Assembly (NCBI GenBank): GCA_035532075.1
Contig: DATKRV010000077.1
Coordinates: 1 to 35,670 of the forward strand
Length of the DNA stretch: 35,670 bases
Source: CAIVND01 sp035532075
GTDB lineage: Bacteria; Actinomycetota; Acidimicrobiia; Acidimicrobiales; Bog-793
Direction: 5' to 3'
Part shown: piece after piece, positions 1 through 8,129 of the stretch
Numbering within the stretch: the stretch's first letter is position 1
Layout of the letters: every line of letters begins with the position of its first letter
Position numbers and translations under genes: made by a program
Notes under the pieces: generated by a model
Database searches by the model: none
What the model was told of the DNA's origin: nothing
Seen by the model: the letters and a program-made list of their open reading frames with translations, nothing else

Positions 1-222
1 CTCCTCTCTGGGGCGCGCGCAGCTGAGGTGAGCTCGTTGCTCGATGCCATTCCCGATGTCGAAGTCTTCTCCGACGCCGGGTCATCGCCCGCAAAAAAGA
101 CAGAGGTATCGGGGCACTTTCTGGTGCGCGCGAGGACGACCGAAGAGCTGTGTCGCGCGCTCGAACAGGCTCGGGCGAGGGGCCACGAGGTGCGCATCGA
201 GGTCGATCCGTCGTCCATTTAA
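1..222 (+). CDS. priA: Probable primosomal protein N' (PriA), C-terminal end only
   Basis: The open frame enters from the left edge and ends at a TAA at 220-222, leaving about 73 residues. The visible part has a small alpha/beta pattern: a stretch ending VEVFSDAG, a strand FLVRART, a helix around ELCRALEQA, and the terminal EVRIEVDPSSI. A final strand ending in (V/I)DVDP-type residues is, from memory, typical of the PriA C-terminal domain, which helps reload the replicative helicase at stalled forks. No helicase motif or zinc-binding cysteine lies in the visible part, so the name rests on this short tail alone. It could be the end of another alpha/beta protein. The true start lies outside the window. 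The next gene, rpsO, begins 180 bases downstream and probably has its own promoter. Confidence 0.45.
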   Translation, partial: LLSGARAAEVSSLLDAIPDVEVFSDAGSSPAKKTEVSGHFLVRARTTEELCRALEQARARGHEVRIEVDPSSI

Positions 223-402
223 GAGTTTTGCGCCAAGCAGGAGTAGCCGATGTCTTGGAGAAGGATCAGGGCTGCTACGCTTTTTACGTCGGCCTTTGCC
301 GTCCCGGTCGGAGCAGCCGCTCAGCCGGTACTCGACTTCTAGCTCTCCGGGCATTCGGTCTGCGGGGCTAGCGCTTGCTACCAATGAAGGTTTGCGCAAC
401 GT
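223..402 (+). other. Intergenic region and probable rpsO promoter/leader
   Basis: This stretch separates the probable priA end from rpsO and holds no convincing gene. A weak promoter-like pair is TTGGAG (255-260) and TACGCT (276-281), but its 15-base spacer is short. GAAGG at about 386-390 lies 12 bases before the rpsO ATG and is the best ribosome binding site. The G+C-rich part at 290-380 could fold, and S15 genes are often autoregulated through leader structure, but I could not define one fold I trust. Confidence 0.3.
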
Positions 403-660
403 ATGCCAGATAAAACGGCGACCATCGCCCAGTACCGCCTGCATGAGACGGATACCGGTTCATCCGAAGTCCAGATCGCGATCCTGACAGAGCGGATCAA
501 TCACCTTACCGAGCACCTTCGGCTTCACAAGGGTGATCATCACACCCGTCGGGGACTCATGAAGATGATCGGCCACCGCCGTCGTCTGCTTGATTACGTC
601 CGTGCAAATGATGTTGAGCGGTACCGTGCGCTGATCGCGCGCCTCGGTATTCGCCGCTGA
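403..660 (+). CDS. rpsO: 30S ribosomal protein S15
   Basis: This 85-residue protein matches S15 along its whole length; the usual length is about 89. Diagnostic stretches are the early HETDTGSSEVQIA, the central LHKGDHHTRRGL, and GHRRRLLDY near the end. S15 binds the central domain of 16S rRNA and is an early assembly protein of the small subunit. The N-terminus is a few residues shorter than in many homologues. The ATG at 403 is preceded by GAAGG at a slightly long spacing. The gene sits directly before pnp, the rpsO-pnp order conserved in many bacteria. A perfect stem-loop begins 5 bases after the stop codon and may set the amount of read-through into pnp. Confidence 0.95.
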   Translation: MPDKTATIAQYRLHETDTGSSEVQIAILTERINHLTEHLRLHKGDHHTRRGLMKMIGHRRRLLDYVRANDVERYRALIARLGIRR

Positions 661-665
661 ATCTC

Positions 666-690
666 CTCTTCCCGGTGTCGCCGGGAAGAG
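666..690 (+). terminator. Strong stem-loop after rpsO: partial terminator or processing site
   Basis: A perfect 10-base-pair stem, CTCTTCCCGG (666-675) with CCGGGAAGAG (681-690), closes a 5-base loop. It is followed by AAACC rather than a T run, so it is not a classical intrinsic terminator on the plus strand. Position and strength suit attenuation or a processing/3'-end stabilising hairpin between rpsO and pnp. A weaker 6-bp hairpin follows: CCGGAC (694-699) with GTCCGG (709-714). Confidence 0.55.
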
Positions 691-789
691 AAACCGGACG
701 CGATGTGTGTCCGGCGCACCGCGGCGCTGCGATACGCGCAAGGTGAAGGTCATCTTGTCTCCGTGTTCATCGCCTTCCACCAACCATCG

Positions 790-868
790 ACACGCGCAAG
801 AGTCAGCTGCCAGTCGCCGAGTACTCGAATCTTCGGGTGCGCGACAACTGGGAACTGGCAGGGCGTGT
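790..868 (+). promoter_or_regulatory. Folded leader immediately upstream of pnp
   Basis: Three nested helices can form. ACACGC (790-795) pairs with GCGTGT (863-868). CTGCCAGT (807-814) pairs perfectly with ACTGGCAG (854-861). An apical hairpin pairs ACTCGAA (823-829) with TTCGGGT (832-838), with one G-T pair and probably an opened tip. The structure ends 11 bases before AAGGAG (880-885), the pnp ribosome binding site. In E. coli, pnp is autoregulated through a double-stranded leader cut by RNase III and then attacked by PNPase. A motif called Actino-pnp has been described upstream of actinobacterial pnp genes. Whether this sequence belongs to that family needs a covariance-model search. Confidence 0.5.
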
Positions 869-889
869 GTCACAACCCCAAGGAGTGAC

Positions 890-3256
890 ATGGCGGATGC
901 CATCACTGTCTCGGCCCCGATCAGCGGGACCGATCGTACAATTCAATTTGAAACAGGAAAGCTCGCCGGACTTGCCGACGGCGCAGTAGTTGTCCGGGTC
1001 GGCGACACCATGGTGCTCGTCACCGCGACGGCGGCACGCAAGGTACGCGAGGGTACTGACTTTTTCCCCCTCACGGTCGACATCGAGGAGCGGATGTATG
1101 CCGCGGGAAAGATTCCCGGCTCGTTCTTTCGACGCGAGGGAAGGGCGACCGACCAGGCGACGCTTACCGCTCGTCTGACGGACCGACCCCTGCGCCCCTC
1201 GTTCCCAGAGGGGTTCCGCAACGAGGTCCATGTCGTCGGGACCGTGATTGCAGCCGACCAGAAGAATCCGCACGATGTGCAGGTGATCAATGGCGCCTCT
1301 GCCGCATTGATGATCTCCGGAGTTCCCTTCGATGGACCGATCGGCGCCGTGCGGGTCGCGTTCTCGGTCGAGGGCATCTGGATTCCTCATCCCACCTACC
1401 AAGAGGGCGACGACTGCACCTTTGAGCTCGTGGTTGCGGGCCGCGCGCTCTCGGAAGAGAGCGATGCGGAGATTGCGATCATGATGGTCGAGGCCGGTGG
1501 CACCGAGCGCGCCTGGGAGTACTACGAAAAGGGCGCACCAAAGGTCACTGAAGAGGTTGTCGCCGAGGGGCTCGAGGCAGCGAAGACCTGGATCAGAGAG
1601 TCCATTGTCGCCCAGCGTGCACTTGTTGCCAAGGTCGGCAAGAAAGAGACGATTCCGTTCACGCTGTTTGTCGACTACGCGGATGATGTGTTCGATGCGG
1701 TCAAGCGTGTCGGAGAAGACAGGCTTGCCAAGGCGAACGCGATCACGACGAAACAGGAGCGGGCGAACGCACTTGACGATGCGGGTGACGCGATCGTTGC
1801 TGAACTGACCGGTGAATTCGGCGAACGCGAGCGAGAGGTGCGCGCCGCGATCCGTTCGCTCACCAAGAAGATGGTGCGTAGCCGTATCGTCAATGAGAAT
1901 CTGCGCATCGATGGCCGGGCACCGACGGACATCAGGGCGCTCTCGGCCGAGGTTGGCCTGCTTCCAACTGCGCACGGATCGGGGCTGTTCCAGCGCGGAC
2001 TCACCCAGGTGCTCAATGTCGCGACGCTTGGCATGCCGAGGATGAACCAGCTGATCGACACCATCGGCATCGACGACACCAAGCGCTACATCCATCACTA
2101 CAACTTCCCGCCGTACTCCGTTGGAGAGCCGGGTCGGATGATGGGACCACGCCGACGTGACATTGGTCACGGAATGCTCGCAGAACGCGCCTTGCTACCG
2201 GTGATTCCCGCCGAGGAGGAGTTTCCCTACACCCTGCGTCTCGTCTCTGACGTGCTGAGTTCGGACGGCTCGACCTCGATGGGGTCGGTCTGCGGTTCGA
2301 CCCTTTCGCTGATGGATGCCGGAGTTCCGATCAAGGCTCCGGTCGCGGGTATTGCGATGGGCGTCGTCTATGCAGAGGGTCGGTACACCACGTTGACCGA
2401 TATCTCCGGCGCCGAGGATGCCTTCGGTGACATGGACTTCAAGGTTGCAGGTACCTCGGAATTCGTCACCGCATTGCAGCTCGATACGAAGATCGATGGA
2501 CTTCCTGCCGATATTCTCGCTCAGGCGCTTCGCCAGGCGCGCGAGGCTCGACTCAAGATCCTTGATGTCATGCTCTCAGCTATCAAGGCACCAAACGCGG
2601 ACGTGAAGCCCCACGCGCCGAAGATTGTCAGTATGGAGGTTCCGATCGACAAGATCGGCGAGATCATCGGTCCAAAGGGCAAGGTCATCAATGCAATTCA
2701 GCAGGAGACCGGTGCAGATGTTGCCGTCGATGACGACGGGATGGTCGGCCGGGTGACGATCGGGGCAACCGAATCGACCGCAGTCAACGAGGCGCGCCGT
2801 CGCATTGAACTCATTCTCGATCCGCCTACCGCAGAGGTTGGCAAGGTGTATGAGGGCAAGGTCGTCAACATCACGAAGTTCGGAGCTTTCATCAATATCC
2901 TTCCGGGTCGCGATGGCCTGTTGCACATCTCGCGACTTGGTCAGGGCAGGCGCGTCGAACGGGTTGAAGAGGTACTTGAGCTTGGCCAGAGCGTCGAGGT
3001 TGTCGTCGATGACATCGACCCCCAGGGCAAGATCTCCCTTTCGATCGCGGGACAGGCACCTGCCCCGAAGGTCGACACGCGCCCCTTCGTCGCCCCCGCG
3101 GAACCTTCCGCACAGGTGGCAAATGACGGAGTCAAGCGCGTCTCGTTCGAAGAGACATTCTCTGCTGAACTCGAAGGCGAGTTCGGCAATCTTGGACCTT
3201 CAGATCCGGCTCCGCGCGAGGAGCGCGGACCTCGGCGTCGAGGACCACGTCGCTGA
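890..3256 (+). CDS. pnp: Polyribonucleotide nucleotidyltransferase (PNPase)
   Basis: PNPase degrades RNA from the 3' end using phosphate and can add nucleotides in reverse; the active form is a ring-shaped trimer. The 788-residue protein has the full family layout: first RNase PH-like core (about 10-150), an all-helical linker, second RNase PH core (about 330-560), a KH domain (about 577-640) with the GPKG loop near 594-597, and an S1 domain (about 648-720). A proline- and arginine-rich tail ends in RRRGPRR. The frame stays open upstream to 707, but the ATG at 890 is chosen: AAGGAG lies 4 bases before it, the protein from MADAITV matches the family start, and the upstream part is the leader. 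The M16 peptidase gene follows after 34 bases. Confidence 0.96.
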   Translation: MADAITVSAPISGTDRTIQFETGKLAGLADGAVVVRVGDTMVLVTATAARKVREGTDFFPLTVDIEERMYAAGKIPGSFFRREGRATDQATLTARLTDRPLRPSFPEGFRNEVHVVGTVIAADQKNPHDVQVINGASAALMISGVPFDGPIGAVRVAFSVEGIWIPHPTYQEGDDCTFELVVAGRALSEESDAEIAIMMVEAGGTERAWEYYEKGAPKVTEEVVAEGLEAAKTWIRESIVAQRALVAKVGKKETIPFTLFVDYADDVFDAVKRVGEDRLAKANAITTKQERANALDDAGDAIVAELTGEFGEREREVRAAIRSLTKKMVRSRIVNENLRIDGRAPTDIRALSAEVGLLPTAHGSGLFQRGLTQVLNVATLGMPRMNQLIDTIGIDDTKRYIHHYNFPPYSVGEPGRMMGPRRRDIGHGMLAERALLPVIPAEEEFPYTLRLVSDVLSSDGSTSMGSVCGSTLSLMDAGVPIKAPVAGIAMGVVYAEGRYTTLTDISGAEDAFGDMDFKVAGTSEFVTALQLDTKIDGLPADILAQALRQAREARLKILDVMLSAIKAPNADVKPHAPKIVSMEVPIDKIGEIIGPKGKVINAIQQETGADVAVDDDGMVGRVTIGATESTAVNEARRRIELILDPPTAEVGKVYEGKVVNITKFGAFINILPGRDGLLHISRLGQGRRVERVEEVLELGQSVEVVVDDIDPQGKISLSIAGQAPAPKVDTRPFVAPAEPSAQVANDGVKRVSFEETFSAELEGEFGNLGPSDPAPREERGPRRRGPRR

Positions 3257-3290
3257 CCACGCGAAACATCTCCCAGAATGTCAGTAATCG

Positions 3291-4538
3291 ATGATTGAAT
3301 CGTCGGTGCTTCCCTCGGGCATGACCCTCATCACCGAAGTCATGCCCGAGGTACGTTCTGCAAGCATTGGCTTTTGGGTCGGTACTGGATCGCGTGACGA
3401 GAGTCCCACGGAGGCTGGGATCTCCCACTTTCTCGAACACCTTTTGTTCAAAGGGACGCCAACGCGCTCCGCGCGCTCGATCGCCGAAGACACCGACGCG
3501 GTCGGTGGCGACATGAATGCGTACACGACAAAGGAATACACCACCTTCTACATGCGTCTGCTTGGCGAGAATCTCGATCTCGGACTCGACATCTTGTCCG
3601 ACATCATGTGGAACCCTGCACTTCGCCAGGAAGAGGTCGACGCCGAGCGACAGGTCATTCTCGAAGAGGTGTTGATGCATCTCGACGAGCCAGCAGACGT
3701 CGTCTACGAGCGCTTTTCGGAGGCCGTTTTTGCCGACCATCCGCTCGGTCGGGAGGTGCTCGGTCTTCCCGATGTGATCTCCTCGGTTTCGGTCGGAGAC
3801 ATCCGAAGATTCTGTGAGCACCACTACCGTCCAGGGAACATTGTCGTGGCGGCGGCAGGCGACGTCGATCACGAGTTGTTGGCAAAGGGGCTCGAAGATC
3901 GTTTCACCGGAAAGCCTGGAGGTTCGTCGCCTGGACGCGTGGCACCCGGCGAGACAGTCGGTCGGGTTGATGTCACTCGCCGCGAGACCGAACAGGCGCA
4001 TGTGGTCTTTGGCATGCGCGCTCTGTCGCGTCTCGATCCTGCCCGGTACGCACTCGCGGTGCTCAATCACGCGCTCGGCGGCGGTCTGAGTTCCCGACTC
4101 TTCCAGAAGGTACGCGAGGAACGTGGTCTTTGCTATTCGATCGGCTCCGAACGGGTGGGCTATGCCGATGCAGGAATGCTCTCCGTGTCGGTTGGAACCT
4201 CTCCGGATCACGTCGAAGAGGTGTTGGCAATCGTCAAGGGCGAGTTTGCCGATCTCGCGACCAATGGCATCACTGATCGGGAACTTGAACTTGCAAAAGG
4301 TCACGTGAAGGCCGATACCCTGCTTTCACTCGAGGACTCGGGTGCGCGGATGTCGCGTCTCGGATCGGGCATGCTGCTCCAGGGCGAGGTCCAAACCCCG
4401 CAGGAGGCGATTCGCCGCGTGATCGAGGTAACCCTTGAGGATGTCGAGCATGTCTGTGCGGATGTGTTCGGTCGCCCCCGCGTCCTCAGTGTTGTCGGTC
4501 CCTTTGACCAGGATGACTTTTCGGGCTTTTTTGACTGA
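3291..4538 (+). CDS. M16-family zinc metallopeptidase
   Basis: This 415-residue protein carries the inverted zinc motif of the M16 (pitrilysin/processing peptidase) family: H46-F-L-E49-H50 in ISHFLEHLLFKGT, with the distal metal ligand probably E126 in VILEEV. The second half holds the degenerate partner domain, including the GGGLSSRLFQKVREERGLCYS segment (GGG at about 264-266, in the usual GxxSxLFxxxRExxGLxY pattern). Such proteins cleave peptides inside a closed two-domain chamber; the cytosolic substrate is unknown. The gene starts 34 bases after pnp, the position held by pepR in mycobacteria, so they are likely co-transcribed. No signal peptide is visible. The ribosome binding site before ATG 3291 is weak. 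Confidence 0.9.
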   Translation: MIESSVLPSGMTLITEVMPEVRSASIGFWVGTGSRDESPTEAGISHFLEHLLFKGTPTRSARSIAEDTDAVGGDMNAYTTKEYTTFYMRLLGENLDLGLDILSDIMWNPALRQEEVDAERQVILEEVLMHLDEPADVVYERFSEAVFADHPLGREVLGLPDVISSVSVGDIRRFCEHHYRPGNIVVAAAGDVDHELLAKGLEDRFTGKPGGSSPGRVAPGETVGRVDVTRRETEQAHVVFGMRALSRLDPARYALAVLNHALGGGLSSRLFQKVREERGLCYSIGSERVGYADAGMLSVSVGTSPDHVEEVLAIVKGEFADLATNGITDRELELAKGHVKADTLLSLEDSGARMSRLGSGMLLQGEVQTPQEAIRRVIEVTLEDVEHVCADVFGRPRVLSVVGPFDQDDFSGFFD

Positions 4539-4600
4539 GGCCCCTTCGAGGTGGCTTTACGGTCATCTGCACGGCGCCTTGGTCCGTCGCGAAATTCAAC

Positions 4601-4629
4601 ATGACACGATCAAGGTTCACCCTTAGGAT
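4601..4629 (+). promoter_or_regulatory. Sigma-70-type promoter for dapB
   Basis: ATGACA (4601-4606, five of six matches to TTGACA) and TAGGAT (4624-4629, a TAnnnT box) are separated by exactly 17 bases. Expected initiation 7-8 bases after the -10 box falls just before or at the dapB ATG (4639), so the transcript would be leaderless or nearly so. No purine-rich ribosome binding site is needed or clearly present. Confidence 0.45.
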
Positions 4630-4638
4630 GCATGAGCA

Positions 4639-5445
4639 ATGACTATTCGAGTTGCAGTCGTGGGAGCCGCCGGGCGCATGGGCGCGACCGTGTGTCGCGC
4701 GGTGCTCGATGCGAACGATCTCGAACTCGTTGCGGCGATCGATACCTCGGCAGACGGACAGCCTTTGTCCTTCGTCGGTGATTTTCCAGACGGCTCGCCG
4801 ACGATATCGGGAGAGCTCGTCGCGGCGGTTCAAGCCCGTGCCGACGTCCTTGTGGATTTCACCGTCGCTGAGGCGGCGGCGAAGACGCTGCGTTTTGGAG
4901 CGGCAAACGGAATCCATGTGGTCTGTGGAACGACCGGAATCGAGACATCGGGTTTCGTTGCAGAGTTCGCGCCGCCAGATCGCCCGAATGCCATAATCTG
5001 TCCGAATTTTGCGATTTCGGCCGTGTTGATGGCACGCCTCGCGGAGATCGCTGCACCATATTTTGACAACGCGGAGATCGTTGAGCTTCACCATGACCAA
5101 AAGCGCGACGCTCCTTCGGGTACTGCGCTCGAGAGTGCCCGGCGTATCGCGCAAGCGAGGCAGCTGAGCGGAGCGGGCGATTTCGGGAAAGACCCGACAG
5201 ACCGAGAGGTTCTTCCCGGGGCACGTGGAGCCCGGGCCGAGGCAAATGTCTTCGTGCACTCGATCCGCCTGAAAGGACTCGTCGCTCATCAGGAGGTCAT
5301 CTTCGGCACGCTGGGACAGAGCTTGACCATCCGCCAGGACTCGTATGACCGCACATCGTTCATGCCGGGAGTCCTGCTTGCGATACGCAAAATCGCGCTG
5401 ACTCCCGGTCTGACCATTGGGCTCGATCGACTCCTCGAAGCGTGA
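4639..5445 (+). CDS. dapB: 4-hydroxy-tetrahydrodipicolinate reductase
   Basis: DapB reduces the product of DapA with NAD(P)H in the diaminopimelate/lysine pathway. The 268-residue protein starts with a nucleotide-binding fold, GAAGRMG (9-15). CGTTG (96-100) lies near the nicotinamide. The catalytic stretch ELHHDQKRDAPSGTA has H151, H152, K155, D157 and SGTA at 160-163. Length and motif order are those of the family. Two other ATGs lie close upstream (4628 and 4632), but neither is in frame; ATG 4639 gives the normal N-terminus. A promoter ends 9 bases before it. dapA follows after 26 bases, so the two consecutive pathway enzymes are adjacent, although in reverse order to the reactions. Confidence 0.95.
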   Translation: MTIRVAVVGAAGRMGATVCRAVLDANDLELVAAIDTSADGQPLSFVGDFPDGSPTISGELVAAVQARADVLVDFTVAEAAAKTLRFGAANGIHVVCGTTGIETSGFVAEFAPPDRPNAIICPNFAISAVLMARLAEIAAPYFDNAEIVELHHDQKRDAPSGTALESARRIAQARQLSGAGDFGKDPTDREVLPGARGARAEANVFVHSIRLKGLVAHQEVIFGTLGQSLTIRQDSYDRTSFMPGVLLAIRKIALTPGLTIGLDRLLEA

Positions 5446-5459
5446 GCGATGATGACTGC

Positions 5460-5465
5460 TAGCGT
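5460..5465 (+). promoter_or_regulatory. Possible -10 box for dapA
   Basis: TAGCGT lies 6 bases before the GTG start of dapA, with no ribosome binding site in between. That spacing would place initiation at the start codon. No good -35 hexamer is visible, so this is weak. Read-through from dapB is equally possible. Confidence 0.25.
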
Positions 5466-5471
5466 TTTCCC

Positions 5472-6398
5472 GTGACCCCATCTCCCCGATCGGCCCATTT
5501 CGGTCGCGTGCTGACGGCGATGGCGACCCCTTTCACCGCTGAGGGAATGCTGGATCTGTCCGGCGCTGCGGAGCTCGCCCGGTATCTCGTCGACCATGGC
5601 AACGACGGCCTCGTCGTCTGTGGATCAACTGGAGAGAATTCGGTGCTGACCGATGACGAGCGCGTCGAGCTCTGGGAGACGGTGGTCTCGACGGTCTCGG
5701 TACCGGTCGTCGCAGGTTCTACCTCGAATGACACGATCCACTCGGTCGAACTCACTAAGCGAGCCGAATCAGCTGGAGTCGCCGGGATCCTCGCGGTGAC
5801 ACCGTATTACAACCGTCCTGCGCAGTCGGGGATCGAAGCTCACTTTCGTGAGATCGCGAGGTCAACCTCGCTCCCCGTGATCCTCTATGACATTCCGATC
5901 CGGTCGGGGCGCAAGATCGCCGCCAATACCGTGCTCCGTCTGGTTGAAAGCGAGCCAAATATCCTCGGCCTCAAGGACGCGTCGGGCGATCCTGCGAGCA
6001 CCGCGCGTCTTTTGTCGCATGTCCCCTCGTACTTCGAGTGTTACTGCGGTGACGATGGACTGACGCTTCCACTGCTCTCGGTTGGTGCGGTGGGCCTGAT
6101 TGGAGTCGCAAGTCACTGGTGCGGCCCGGAGTTGAAGGCGATGATCGATCTTTTCCTCGATGGCCACATCGACGAGGCGCTCGAGATCAACAGGGCGCTT
6201 GTTGAATCATTCGCCTTTGAGTCAGGAGATGATGGTCCCAACCCGATTCCGACGAAAGAGATGTTGAAAGTCCTCGGTCTGCCGGGTGGGCCGTGTCGTC
6301 TTCCGCTCGGAGATCCTCCTGAGGGCCTCATTGAACGCGCGAGGGCTGTACTGCGAGATCTTGAAACCTGGCGCAAGAGCCGAAGTTCTCGTGCCTAG
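5472..6398 (+). CDS. dapA: 4-hydroxy-tetrahydrodipicolinate synthase
   Basis: DapA condenses pyruvate with aspartate semialdehyde, the first committed step to diaminopimelate and lysine. The 308-residue TIM-barrel protein shows GSTGE (51-55), YYNRP (112-116), the catalytic tyrosine Y139 in LYDIP, substrate-carboxylate arginine R144, and the Schiff-base lysine K168 in GLKDASG. These are all the residues expected of an active enzyme. The start is GTG 5472; an earlier start would run into dapB. The stop codon lies inside the beginning of rnj (8-base overlap), which implies translational coupling with RNase J. Confidence 0.95.
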   Translation: MTPSPRSAHFGRVLTAMATPFTAEGMLDLSGAAELARYLVDHGNDGLVVCGSTGENSVLTDDERVELWETVVSTVSVPVVAGSTSNDTIHSVELTKRAESAGVAGILAVTPYYNRPAQSGIEAHFREIARSTSLPVILYDIPIRSGRKIAANTVLRLVESEPNILGLKDASGDPASTARLLSHVPSYFECYCGDDGLTLPLLSVGAVGLIGVASHWCGPELKAMIDLFLDGHIDEALEINRALVESFAFESGDDGPNPIPTKEMLKVLGLPGGPCRLPLGDPPEGLIERARAVLRDLETWRKSRSSRA

Positions 6399-8052
6399 CG
6401 AGGTACGCGTCACCTTCCTTGGTGGACTCGGAGAGATCGGTCGGAACTGTCTGGTCATCGAACATTCCTCCCGGATGCTCGTTCTTGACTGCGGGATCAT
6501 GTTTCCTGATCCCGAGATGCCCGGAGTCGATCTTGTGCTTCCCGATTTCCATTTCCTCGCGGAGCATGCAGATGAGATTGACGGCATTGTGATCAGCCAT
6601 GGTCACGAAGACCACATGGGCGGTCTCGCCTTTTTGCTGCGCGAGGTCTCTGCCCCAATCTACGGATCACGCCTCAGTCTCCAGATGGCCCGTGGACGGA
6701 TCGAGGAGGCAGGTCTTGCGAGTCGCACCAAGTTCATTGCCGTAGAGGATGGGGAGCGTCGCACGATCGGTCCATTTGACGTCGAGTTCATTCCCGTCAC
6801 CCATTCTGTACCGAATGGATTTGCGACCGCATATCACACGCCGCAGGGCGTCATCTTGCATTCGGGGGACTTCAAACTTGATATGACTCCGGTCGACAAC
6901 CGTCGGACCGACCTTGCGAGAATCGGCGCGCTTGCCGACTCCAAGGGTATTCGATTGCTTCTTTCGGATTCGACGAACGTCGAGTCGCCCGGTTACACCG
7001 CCAGCGAGCGGAGTGTCGGCGCGACGTTGCGCTCCATCTTCAGCGAGTATCGGACCCGGCGCATTGTGGTCGCCTGTTTTGCGAGTCACATTCACCGCGT
7101 GCAACAGCTCTCCGATGCGGCGATTGCACAGGGGAGACGTATCGCCCTCGTCGGTCGCTCGATGCTGCGCAATGTGGCAATCGCACGCGAGCTGGGTCTT
7201 CTCACTATCCCCGAGGCTTCGTTGATTGATATCGGGATGGTCGATGACCTGCTCCCCGGTCAGGTGCTTGTTCTCTCTACCGGGTCACAGGGGGAGCCGA
7301 TGTCAGCGCTTGCGCTTCTCGCGGCTGGAGAGAACCGCTATCTGTCGATCCAAGAGGGTGATGTCGTCGTGCTTTCGAGTCACGCGATTCCAGGCAATGA
7401 GTGGGCCGTTGCAAAGGTGATGGATGGACTCGCCCGCCGAGGAGCCGAGGTCATCCATTCGGGCATTGCGCACGTGCACGAAAGTGGTCATGCAAAGCAG
7501 GGTGAGCTTTCGACGCTCCTTGCAATCGCACATCCGAAGAGCTTTGTTCCCGTTCACGGCGAGTACCGGCATCTTCTTCGACACTCGCGGCTCGCGATCG
7601 AGATGGGGGTAAACCCGGAATCGGTGTTGCTCTGTGAAGATGGGGACTCCATCGTTTTGAATGATCAGGGAATCGATTTTGGAGAGAGCGTTCCCGCTGG
7701 GTATCTCTACGTCGATGGCGTCGTAGGGGATATCTCCGACGGAGTGCTGCGAGATCGCAAGGTCCTCGCTGAGGAGGGTGTGATCGTCGTTGTACTTGCA
7801 ATCGATGTGCATTCAGGAGAGATCATTACGGGTCCGGAAATAATCACCCGTGGCTGGGTACATGCGCCGGAGGCGGAGGAGCTACTCGATGACGCGCGGC
7901 TCGCGGTGATCAGTGCAATCAAACAGGCACAGGACGGCGGGAACGTTGATATCGAAAATATTCGCCGCGTCACGCGGCGCGCGCTTGGGCGCCTCGTCGC
8001 GGATCGCACCAAGCGACGACCAATGATTGTGCCGGTGCTGTTGGAGGCCTGA
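6391..8052 (+). CDS. rnj: Ribonuclease J
   Basis: RNase J is a metallo-beta-lactamase/beta-CASP nuclease with endonuclease and 5'-to-3' exonuclease activity in rRNA and mRNA maturation. The 553-residue length is normal. The metal motif SHGHEDH places H70, H72, D74 and H75 as ligands; HSGDFK further on supplies another, and the beta-CASP region contains SDSTN and STGSQGE. The GTG at 6391 gives MPSEVRVTFLGGLGEIG, the usual N-terminus; the open frame extends upstream only inside dapA. With pnp at the left of the same block, two main RNA-decay enzymes lie within about 8 kb. The dapA-rnj-ftsK order resembles mycobacteria. Confidence 0.94.
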   Translation: MPSEVRVTFLGGLGEIGRNCLVIEHSSRMLVLDCGIMFPDPEMPGVDLVLPDFHFLAEHADEIDGIVISHGHEDHMGGLAFLLREVSAPIYGSRLSLQMARGRIEEAGLASRTKFIAVEDGERRTIGPFDVEFIPVTHSVPNGFATAYHTPQGVILHSGDFKLDMTPVDNRRTDLARIGALADSKGIRLLLSDSTNVESPGYTASERSVGATLRSIFSEYRTRRIVVACFASHIHRVQQLSDAAIAQGRRIALVGRSMLRNVAIARELGLLTIPEASLIDIGMVDDLLPGQVLVLSTGSQGEPMSALALLAAGENRYLSIQEGDVVVLSSHAIPGNEWAVAKVMDGLARRGAEVIHSGIAHVHESGHAKQGELSTLLAIAHPKSFVPVHGEYRHLLRHSRLAIEMGVNPESVLLCEDGDSIVLNDQGIDFGESVPAGYLYVDGVVGDISDGVLRDRKVLAEEGVIVVVLAIDVHSGEIITGPEIITRGWVHAPEAEELLDDARLAVISAIKQAQDGGNVDIENIRRVTRRALGRLVADRTKRRPMIVPVLLEA

Positions 8053-8114
8053 GTGGGCGGTTTCAAGGGGGCTGGAATTCGCTGTCAGAGTCGAAATTTT
8101 CAGGCCTTGGGTGT

Positions 8115-8120
8115 TAGCGT
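8115..8120 (+). promoter_or_regulatory. Possible -10 box for ftsK
   Basis: TAGCGT lies 9 bases before the GTG at 8130. A poor -35 match, TCGAAA (8091-8096), sits 18 bases upstream. No Shine-Dalgarno sequence precedes the start, so transcription could begin at or near the start codon. The same hexamer lies before dapA. Confidence 0.25.
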
Positions 8121-8129
8121 TGTTGCACT

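Noticed and set aside
707..889. N-terminal extension of pnp to an upstream start
   Set aside because: The extra residues do not resemble PNPase, AAGGAG precedes ATG 890, and the stretch forms nested RNA stems.
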